Below are positions 57,835 through 64,000 of a DNA stretch of 64,000 nt, piece after piece; positions within the stretch are counted from its first letter, which is position 1; each line of letters opens with the position of its first letter. The translations under genes were made by a program, and so were the position numbers. The stretch spans positions 372,001-436,000 of the forward strand of contig NZ_WTVH02000010.1 of assembly GCF_012910785.2 (NCBI RefSeq), written 5' to 3'. This stretch comes from Aromatoleum buckelii (lineage in GTDB: Bacteria; Pseudomonadota; Gammaproteobacteria; Burkholderiales; Rhodocyclaceae). The notes beneath the pieces are model-generated. The model was not told the origin of the DNA, made no database searches, and saw nothing but the letters and a program-made list of their open reading frames with translations.

Positions 57835-60800
57835 ATGTCGTTCAATTTACAGCAGGCCCGCGCCGACGGCGCACAAGACACCGCGATTGCCGCCCATCTC
57901 GCCGCCAAGCACGGCTTCAACCTCGACCGTGCGCACGCGGACGGCGTAACCGACAGCGAAATCGCCGAGTTCCTCGCCGCGCGGCCGCTGCCGTCGCGTG
58001 CTGCCGCGCCGGTACCGCCGAGCACCGATCAACCGATCGCGCCGGAAGAAAAGAGCCTTGGCCGGCGCGCGCTCGAACGGGTCTCCGACGTGGGGCTCGA
58101 CTTGTCGAAAGGCGTTGTCGGCGCAGGCGAAGCCGTCGTCGGCGTCGCGGATCTGCTGACCGGCAACGCCGCCGGGGATGCGCTGGCGCACGTCGGCTAC
58201 GATCCGAAGCGGACGAAGGAAATCATCAGCTCGGGCTACTCCGAGGCGCGCAAGGCCGAGAACGCCCGTGTGCAGGCCGCTGACGGCTTCGTCGATACGG
58301 CTGGTGCGCTGCTCGAGAACCCTGCTACCGCCGTCGGGGCGATGGCTGAATCCGCACCGCTGATGCTCGGCTCCGCGGGTGCCGTGCGCAGTGCCGCGAC
58401 GGGGCTGCTTGCCCGTGCTGGCATCGCGCCGGGCACCGCTGCTGCGGGGGAGTTTCTCAAGCGCCCGGAGATCCTGGCTCGGCTGGCGACGGTCGGCAGC
58501 GCCACGGAAGGCGCGACCGCGGCCGGCTCGATCCAGGAAGGTGCGCGACAAGAAGGCCGGACGTGGTCCGAGGCGGCGCCCTACGCAGTCGCCGGAGGGG
58601 TCGGGACCGCTGCGATTGGCCGGCTGGCCGCGAAGGTTCTGCCCGACGCGGACACGGCCGCCGGCACGATCGGACTCGGCGCAGGCCAGCGCAACACCGC
58701 CGTCGACGCCGGCAAGAAGATCGTCAAAGGCGCGGCACAGGAAGGCATCGTCGAGGAGCTGCCGCAGTCGGCGCAGGAGCAGGTGTTCACGAACCTCGCG
58801 ACCGACCGGCCGTGGGCGGAAGGCGTTCCCGAAGCGGCCGCGCACGGCATGATCGCCGGGCTCGGCATGGGGGCTGGCGCGACGACCGCGAACGTTGCCA
58901 CGCAGCTGCGCGCGCCCTTGGAAGATGCCACCACCGGCATGGACTTCACGCCCGAGAGCATCGAAGCGGCCGCGCGTGCCGCCTTGAACCCGGCCCTCGC
59001 ACAGCAGGAAGCCATCCTTCGGCAGCGCGAGACCGACGCTGCGCAGCGTGGCGACCCGCTCGAGCTCGCCATCGCCCGACTCGAAAGCGACGCGGTCCGC
59101 ACCACCGGGCGGCAGGAAGCGGCGCCGATTGATCAAAACACGCTGCTCGACCAGGCACGCGCCGCCGCACCGACGGAGCCGAGCGCAGCACCCACGGAAC
59201 CGAACACCACTACGACCGAAGGCGCCGCACCCGCACCCGTCGAAGCGGCAAAAACCGACAGCATCGACGGCATAACGGGCCAAGCCGACCCGGCGATTCC
59301 CCGCCCCGCGGACGCCGCACCGGCTCAAGGGACCGGAACTGAAAACCGCCCCCTCGACGAGCCGCTCGCAGGGCGTACCGAAACGTTACCTCCTCCCGCC
59401 GTCGTCACCGTCGAGAACCTGCGCGATCAACTGCAGCGCCACCGCTGGGCGCCGACCAATGGCGTCTTCACCGACCAGGCGCCCGACACCGTCGCAACCT
59501 TCCCGTGCAAAGGCGGCGCAACGGTCGCGCTGCGGATCCTGCAAGGCAGGCATCCTGACGCTGACCTCGCGGTCGAGCATCGCCTCACCGGCTGGGCCGT
59601 CGTCGATCGCTCCGCAGCACCACGTGACGCTGACCTCGAGATCGAGCCGGCACAGAACGACGTCGAGAGCCGCCCCGTCGTCCCGCCGGCAACTGTCGGC
59701 ACGGGCTACGGCTCGAACAGCACGGCACAAGGCGCGCCGCTCGACCAGGCGCCGGCCGATTTGTCGAGCACGATGGCGCCGGCCCTGCGCACCGATTCGC
59801 CGACTGTGCCGCAAGAAGCCATCCCGACGGCGCCGGAGCGCACTGCGGTACCGCAGATCCCGCCCGCGGCACTCCCCTCGCTTGATCACGGCGTGCGCAA
59901 CATCCCCGGCCGCACGAACGGCATCAACGCCGAGCTCGACCGCCACAAGCGGGACCAGGCGAAAGCCGCGAAGGCTCAGGCGAAGGACGACACCGCGCAA
60001 CGCAAGGCTGCAAAAGCCGAGGCACAAGCGCTCTTCACCGAGCTGTGGCCAGCGATGCAGGCGAAGCTCGGGCCGAAGTTCGGCGACAAGGAACTACGTG
60101 CGCACCTCGACCAACTCGTGAAGTGGGAGCCGTCGAAGTTCATCGCGCTGGCACGGAAGTTCCAGGCTGAACAGAGCGCCACGCCGGCTACCGATCTAGC
60201 ACCGGCTACCGAACCGGCACCGGCTGCCGATCCAGCGCCGGCTACCGATCCCGCGCCCGCTGAGACACCATCGCCTGCACCGGCGCTGATGGCGAACGGC
60301 CAGCCTTTCGCATCGGCCAAACTCGCCGCCGCGAGCGCGAAGCAGCGCACGTTGAACATGGTGCCCGTCGAAGTGCCCGGCGGCTGGGGGCTGGCGCAGC
60401 GCGAAACGGCTCCGTCCATCGAGGCGGCACCCGCACCAGTCGCTCCCCCGGCCCCACGCAAGCCAGCAGCGCGCCGGCCCGACGGGCGCGCCGCGATCCT
60501 CGCCGCGATCGACCAGGCAAAGCAGCGGACGGGCGACCCGACGGCAGTCGCCGAGTATCACGACCTGGTGCAGCGCGTGAGCGAGGCGCGCCGGGTCGCA
60601 GGCTTGAAGAAGACCCCACGGGCGAAGGCGCAGGAGCTGACGAGATGGGCGGATAATGCGGAACAGGACCTCGCGAAACTGCGCGAGCGCATCGGCTTTG
60701 TCCGGTTCAAAAGCGGCACCTCACACTACAAGGTGTTGAACACGCCCGAGCACCTCGACGCCTTCGCGAAGAGCGTCCGCAGCACCGCCGCGTTCCGCAC

Positions 60801-63800
60801 CGCACCGGCCGACTGGAGCACCGTCTATGACCACATCGAAACCCGACCCGGCACTACCGACGATCAGCTACAAACCGGACGGCACGCGCTGCGAGATCTG
60901 GCCCGACGGCTCTCGGCTCGAAGCGACCCCGGGCGGGGGCTTCCTGAAGGTCGAGGCGCCATCTCCGTACTTGGTAGCGGGCTCTTCGGAGGCTTCACCG
61001 CTGCCGGCGGAAACCGACTCGTCGGGCAAGTAGTCGAGAGCCCCGCCGACCTCGCCACCCTGGCGCAGGTTTATCGAGATCCACGCTTCGAGACGTTCCG
61101 GGTTTTCTACACGGACGCCAGCGGGCGCATCATCGGCGAAGCAGGCTATTCGAACCGCCTGCCGGCTGCGGTCTATCTACCGAACATCGTCCCGGACATC
61201 CAGCGCGACGCAGCGGCCTATGGCGCCGCCGGGTATTTCGTGCTGCACAACCACCCGTCTGGCCGCGCCGCCCCGTCAGCGGCGGATCTGGAGCTGACGC
61301 GCACGATCGCGGCGGCGGTTCCGGGCTTTCGCGGTCACGTCGTCATCGACCACAATGAGTTTGCCACGATCGACGCCAACGGCAGCGCGCAGACAATCGC
61401 CGCGCCCGAGCTCAACGGCGTCGATATTCACGCGAAACCGGAACTGGAACACGCGCTGCTCGGGACGAAGCTCGGCGGGCCGCAGGACGTGGCGACGCTG
61501 GGCAAGGCGCTGCAGATCGAAGGCGGACACGCAACGCTCGTGTTCACGCGCCGCGCCGGCGAAGTGCAGCTCATCGTGGATCTGCCGGCCGCGCTCCTGA
61601 CCGACGACTCGACGGTCGGTATCGCGAAGCTCAAAGGTGTCGTGAGGCGTGCCGCTCGTGCTGTCGGTGCGGGGGGCTCGCGGTTCATCGTACTGCCGGC
61701 CGACGGCGACGCTCACGCGCTGCGGCATCTGCTGCACCAAGGCATTTTCACTGACGTGGTCCAGGCCGACGGTCTGAGCCTGCGCACTGCCGGCGTCCCG
61801 TTTTCCGGCGACTTTCTCGACCAGAACTTCAAACCCGCCGCGCGCGTTGCCGAAGCGGAGCCATACTCGTACGCGAGCGAGCACGAGCAGACCGCCGAAG
61901 CGCATGGCAGCCGCCCCGCCTGGGAGCAGGCCCGCGCCGAAGGGCGTACTAAGCTCGGGTATCGGCAGTGGGTACAGGTCCGCACCCCGGCATTCATCAA
62001 CTGGTTCGGAGATTGGCAACATGACGACGACAGCAATAGCGCAGCAGATCCGGGAATGGCTGATGACCCAGCCGGACGACCCGAACAGGCCACTACCGCC
62101 GCCGGCACCCGCGACGCTGGAGCAGGCGCGGACAGTCGAGGAAGTCGACGCGTGGATCGAGTCGCGCTCGACCCAGACACCGGAGAGCCGCGAGTCTTCT
62201 TCCACGGGACCAGCGACACCATAGAGTCGTTCGACTTCAATCACCCGCGCCGCAAAGACGCGGGCTGGTTGGGCCGTGGTGCGTACGTCAGCAGCGACGA
62301 CTTCATCGCCGAAACCTATTCGAGGGTCAAGCAGCCGGGCGACGCCGGGCCGAACATCCTGCCGGTGTTCGTCCGATCGGCGAACGCGTACCCGGCCGAT
62401 CTGGAGCTGAAGCGCAAGCTGTCGCGTGTCTCGCAGGCGACGGTCGATGAAGCCACGCGCCGCATGCGCGCCGCCGGCTACGATGCATCCGCGCTGGTGT
62501 TCGATGACGGCACGGTCGAGCTCGTGACTTTCGATCCGGCGTCGATCAAGAGCGCGATCGGCAACACCGGCACCTTCGACCCGCTCGACGCGGACATCGT
62601 GCGCGAGGACGCGCCGGCCTATCGCGCACGGCAGACGCAAACCCCCGAGTTCAAGCGCTGGTTCGGCGCCAGCAAAGTCATCGACGCACAAGGCGCGCCG
62701 CTCGTCGTCTATCACGGCACCGCGGCCGACGTGACGTTCTTCGACCCGCTCGCGCTCGGCGCGAACACCAAAGCGGGCTCAGCGCGCCGGGCGTTCTTCT
62801 TCGCTGCCAGCCCGAAAGTCGCGTCCGGCTACGCGATGCTGTCCCAGTCGCGCCCGTCGCTGGGCGTGGCGATCCTGAAGAACGCGGCCCAAAGCGACAC
62901 GCTGTCGGAGAACCTGCGCCGGTTGATCGCGCAGAAACTCGACACACCGACACCGGCCGAGCAGGCCGAAGCCGCCGAGTGGTCCGGCTACACCGGCGAC
63001 ACGCTGGCCGATCCGGTGAAAGGCCCCAACGTGCTGCCGCTGTACCTGTCGCTGCAGAACCCGCTCGTGGTCGATTACCAGGGCAACGAGTACCGCGAGC
63101 AGAGCTTCGGCGCGGTGGTGGCGAAGGCAAAAGCGGCCGGCCATGACGGCGTGATCTTCCGTAACGCCGAAGATTCGATGCACAAGGATTACGCCGAGAT
63201 CAGCGACATCTTCGCCGTGTTCAAGCCGGAGCAGATCAAGAGTGCGACCGGCAACTCCGGGGCGTTCGGCGTGGCCGAGCGGGACATCACGCGCGAACCG
63301 AGCATCGACTACGGCAGCCAGAACGAGAAGCGCCCCGACCGGTCAGAGGCCGAACCCGCATGGCGTACGAGCTCGAAGGTGGCGGGTCAGGGCGCAGAGC
63401 CGAATGTGCCACGGGTCGGGCAGCAGGGGCAGCCTTACAACCCCGCGCGTCCGGCGCTACCTGAGGAGACGCTCGCCCGTCGCCTTCAACGCCGCTGGCA
63501 GGACAAGCTCGGCCGCTTCACCGTCATCCAGGATTGGCTGAAGGCGCAGGGCGTGACGCTCTCCGAACAAGCCGACGTGTTCCGCGCCGAGGAACGCATG
63601 CACGGCCGGACCGCTACGCAGGTCGAGGACTTCCGCACCCTTCGCGTGCAACCGCTCATCCAGGACATCCGCAAGGCCGGGTTCACGATGGCGGAGGTCG
63701 CCGATTTTCTCCACGCGCAGCACGCTGAGGAGCGCAATGCGCAGATCGCGAAGCTCAACAGCGAGATGCCCGACGGCGGCAGCGGCATGACGACCGCGGA

Positions 63801-64000
63801 GGCGCAGGCGAAGCTCGCGCAGTACCGCCAGCGGCCGGAGCTCGTGCGCCTGGCCAATCAGCTGCGGGCGATCACCGACGACTCGCGCCGCCTGTTGCTC
63901 GACGCCGGCATCCTCACGCAGGAGATGTCTGACGCCTGGACCGCGGCTTACCAGCACTACATACCGCTGAAAGGCGGCCCCGAGGAGGATGCAGCGAACC
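57835..64000 (+). CDS. Giant phage polyvalent protein: injection-like N-terminus, RadC/JAB-like and two ART-like domains (3' truncated)
   Basis: Open without a stop for 2,055 codons to the window edge. Residues 1-50 hold ARADG..D.EIA-type short repeats. About 90-340 is Gly/Ala-rich and hydrophobic, with AAQEGIVEELPQSAQEQ, like podovirus internal injection proteins. 450-870 is Pro/Ala-rich linker. About 1070-1200 is a RadC/JAB-like domain with the metal motif HNHPSG...SAAD (His1138). Then two copies of an ADP-ribosyltransferase-like unit: WFGDW...HGT (His1457) and WFGASK...YHGT (His1627). The end is charged and helical (RRWQDKLGRFTVIQDWL...), like large polyvalent-associated domains. Such proteins enter the host with the DNA. 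Two nested frames lie inside it (60827, 62021). Confidence 0.8.
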   Translation, partial: MSFNLQQARADGAQDTAIAAHLAAKHGFNLDRAHADGVTDSEIAEFLAARPLPSRAAAPVPPSTDQPIAPEEKSLGRRALERVSDVGLDLSKGVVGAGEAVVGVADLLTGNAAGDALAHVGYDPKRTKEIISSGYSEARKAENARVQAADGFVDTAGALLENPATAVGAMAESAPLMLGSAGAVRSAATGLLARAGIAPGTAAAGEFLKRPEILARLATVGSATEGATAAGSIQEGARQEGRTWSEAAPYAVAGGVGTAAIGRLAAKVLPDADTAAGTIGLGAGQRNTAVDAGKKIVKGAAQEGIVEELPQSAQEQVFTNLATDRPWAEGVPEAAAHGMIAGLGMGAGATTANVATQLRAPLEDATTGMDFTPESIEAAARAALNPALAQQEAILRQRETDAAQRGDPLELAIARLESDAVRTTGRQEAAPIDQNTLLDQARAAAPTEPSAAPTEPNTTTTEGAAPAPVEAAKTDSIDGITGQADPAIPRPADAAPAQGTGTENRPLDEPLAGRTETLPPPAVVTVENLRDQLQRHRWAPTNGVFTDQAPDTVATFPCKGGATVALRILQGRHPDADLAVEHRLTGWAVVDRSAAPRDADLEIEPAQNDVESRPVVPPATVGTGYGSNSTAQGAPLDQAPADLSSTMAPALRTDSPTVPQEAIPTAPERTAVPQIPPAALPSLDHGVRNIPGRTNGINAELDRHKRDQAKAAKAQAKDDTAQRKAAKAEAQALFTELWPAMQAKLGPKFGDKELRAHLDQLVKWEPSKFIALARKFQAEQSATPATDLAPATEPAPAADPAPATDPAPAETPSPAPALMANGQPFASAKLAAASAKQRTLNMVPVEVPGGWGLAQRETAPSIEAAPAPVAPPAPRKPAARRPDGRAAILAAIDQAKQRTGDPTAVAEYHDLVQRVSEARRVAGLKKTPRAKAQELTRWADNAEQDLAKLRERIGFVRFKSGTSHYKVLNTPEHLDAFAKSVRSTAAFRTAPADWSTVYDHIETRPGTTDDQLQTGRHALRDLARRLSARSDPGRGLPEGRGAISVLGSGLFGGFTAAGGNRLVGQVVESPADLATLAQVYRDPRFETFRVFYTDASGRIIGEAGYSNRLPAAVYLPNIVPDIQRDAAAYGAAGYFVLHNHPSGRAAPSAADLELTRTIAAAVPGFRGHVVIDHNEFATIDANGSAQTIAAPELNGVDIHAKPELEHALLGTKLGGPQDVATLGKALQIEGGHATLVFTRRAGEVQLIVDLPAALLTDDSTVGIAKLKGVVRRAARAVGAGGSRFIVLPADGDAHALRHLLHQGIFTDVVQADGLSLRTAGVPFSGDFLDQNFKPAARVAEAEPYSYASEHEQTAEAHGSRPAWEQARAEGRTKLGYRQWVQVRTPAFINWFGDWQHDDDSNSAADPGMADDPAGRPEQATTAAGTRDAGAGADSRGSRRVDRVALDPDTGEPRVFFHGTSDTIESFDFNHPRRKDAGWLGRGAYVSSDDFIAETYSRVKQPGDAGPNILPVFVRSANAYPADLELKRKLSRVSQATVDEATRRMRAAGYDASALVFDDGTVELVTFDPASIKSAIGNTGTFDPLDADIVREDAPAYRARQTQTPEFKRWFGASKVIDAQGAPLVVYHGTAADVTFFDPLALGANTKAGSARRAFFFAASPKVASGYAMLSQSRPSLGVAILKNAAQSDTLSENLRRLIAQKLDTPTPAEQAEAAEWSGYTGDTLADPVKGPNVLPLYLSLQNPLVVDYQGNEYREQSFGAVVAKAKAAGHDGVIFRNAEDSMHKDYAEISDIFAVFKPEQIKSATGNSGAFGVAERDITREPSIDYGSQNEKRPDRSEAEPAWRTSSKVAGQGAEPNVPRVGQQGQPYNPARPALPEETLARRLQRRWQDKLGRFTVIQDWLKAQGVTLSEQADVFRAEERMHGRTATQVEDFRTLRVQPLIQDIRKAGFTMAEVADFLHAQHAEERNAQIAKLNSEMPDGGSGMTTAEAQAKLAQYRQRPELVRLANQLRAITDDSRRLLLDAGILTQEMSDAWTAAYQHYIPLKGGPEEDAAN
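60184..60255 (+). repeat. Four 18-bp in-frame tandem repeats
   Basis: Units start at 60184, 60202, 60220 and 60238 and encode PATDLA, PATEPA, PAADPA and PATDPA (residues 784-807 of the giant protein), a flexible Pro/Ala linker. Confidence 0.85.
60827..61033 (+). CDS. Nested frame of 68 codons within the giant gene (+1 frame)
   Basis: ATG 60827 has GGAG 8 nt upstream. Over 60 codons, the nested frame has G or C at about 47 third positions, against about 38 in the host frame there. The text (YKPDGTRCEIWPDGSRLEATPGGG) looks protein-like, while the host frame here is Arg/Gly-rich. It ends with TAG at 61031. No family recognised; it may be an overlapping gene or a trace of compensating shifts. 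Confidence 0.4.
   Translation: MTTSKPDPALPTISYKPDGTRCEIWPDGSRLEATPGGGFLKVEAPSPYLVAGSSEASPLPAETDSSGK
62021..62224 (+). CDS. Nested frame of 67 codons within the first ART-like domain (+1 frame)
   Basis: ATG 62021 has GGAG 9 nt upstream. It reads MTTTAIAQQIREWLMTQPDD..., then a Pro-rich linker and LEQARTVEEVDAWIE. Third-position GC is about 48 of 58 here, against about 19 of 40 in the host frame, which is much lower than the host frame elsewhere. In the host frame this stretch is an extra ~50-residue Asp/Gly/Ala-rich insert between WFGDW and HGT, where the second copy has a short link. This supports a real overlapping gene. Function unknown. Confidence 0.5.
   Translation: MTTTAIAQQIREWLMTQPDDPNRPLPPPAPATLEQARTVEEVDAWIESRSTQTPESRESSSTGPATP

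Larger units (their letters stand above)
47107..64000. mobile_element. Integrated phage- or satellite-like element (right part outside window)
   Basis: From just after argJ the content changes to integrase, AlpA-like regulators, primase-helicase, a candidate origin, many short genes of unknown function and a giant phage-type polyvalent protein. The left edge is set only by the argJ terminator; no attachment repeat pair or tRNA could be identified, and the right edge lies outside. No capsid, terminase or tail gene is visible in the part shown. Confidence 0.75.

Noticed and set aside
57835-64000. Several separate genes instead of one giant gene
   Set aside because: Reading every line in the same frame gives no stop to the window edge, and host-frame domains continue on both sides of the nested frames.

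Overview
The window reads as the chromosome of a GC-rich betaproteobacterium, most like the Rhodocyclales (Azoarcus / Aromatoleum / Thauera group). This rests on gene content and order: a full mraZ-to-lpxC division and cell wall cluster with a DciA (DUF721) gene between lpxC and secA, an RNase P RNA gene just before mraZ, and an accB-accC-prmA-DUF3426 block. The species call is inference; no search was possible.

Layout. (1) 1-3743: the end of a surface-polysaccharide cluster: 5'-truncated Wzt-like ABC ATPase, LpxL-like acyltransferase, sugar-nucleotide epimerase and methyltransferase, with overlapping start and stop codons. (2) 3797-9045: envelope genes: a lipoprotein, an exported protein with its own promoter and terminator, an FG-GAP lipoprotein, a PpiC-type isomerase, a hexapeptide acyltransferase and a GT2 glycosyltransferase. 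(3) 9127-11054: HIT protein, PfkB kinase and glycine-zipper lipoprotein. (4) 11095-17514, minus strand: dgkA, then (in transcription order from the right) a nucleotidyltransferase-like gene, tlpA-like, aroQ, accB, accC, prmA and a DUF3426 gene. (5) 17612-23328: mpl, then dolP-diaA-yraN on the minus strand diverging from rsmI (same neighbourhood as E. coli yraL-N/diaA/dolP), pyrC and a small lipoprotein. (6) 23350-23777: rnpB. (7) 24062-45653: mraZ-rsmH-ftsL-ftsI-murE-murF-mraY-murD-ftsW-murG-murC-ddl-ftsQ-ftsA-ftsZ-lpxC, a small membrane protein, dciA (minus) and secA. Most genes overlap by 4 bp, so the cluster is probably translationally coupled, starting from an MraZ-regulated promoter. (8) argJ, 45805-47043, with a terminator.

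(9) About 47107 to the right edge: an integrated mobile element with P4-type tyrosine integrase, AlpA-like regulators, a 950-residue primase-helicase, a striking iteron/inverted-repeat region just downstream of it (candidate replication origin), a later IS256-family insertion with target duplication, small genes of unknown function, and a giant gene (over 2,055 codons, running off the window) for a phage-type polyvalent protein with an injection-protein-like N-terminus, a RadC/JAB-like domain and two ADP-ribosyltransferase-like domains. Two smaller reading frames with good codon use are nested in the giant gene in the +1 frame. No capsid, terminase or tail genes are visible, so phage versus phage-plasmid or satellite cannot be settled here.

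The main points for follow-up are the candidate origin, the nested frames, a 10-base motif repeated only in the element, a duplicated 11-codon accC start that forms a leader frame, and a 26-codon palindromic mini-frame bridging ftsW and murG.
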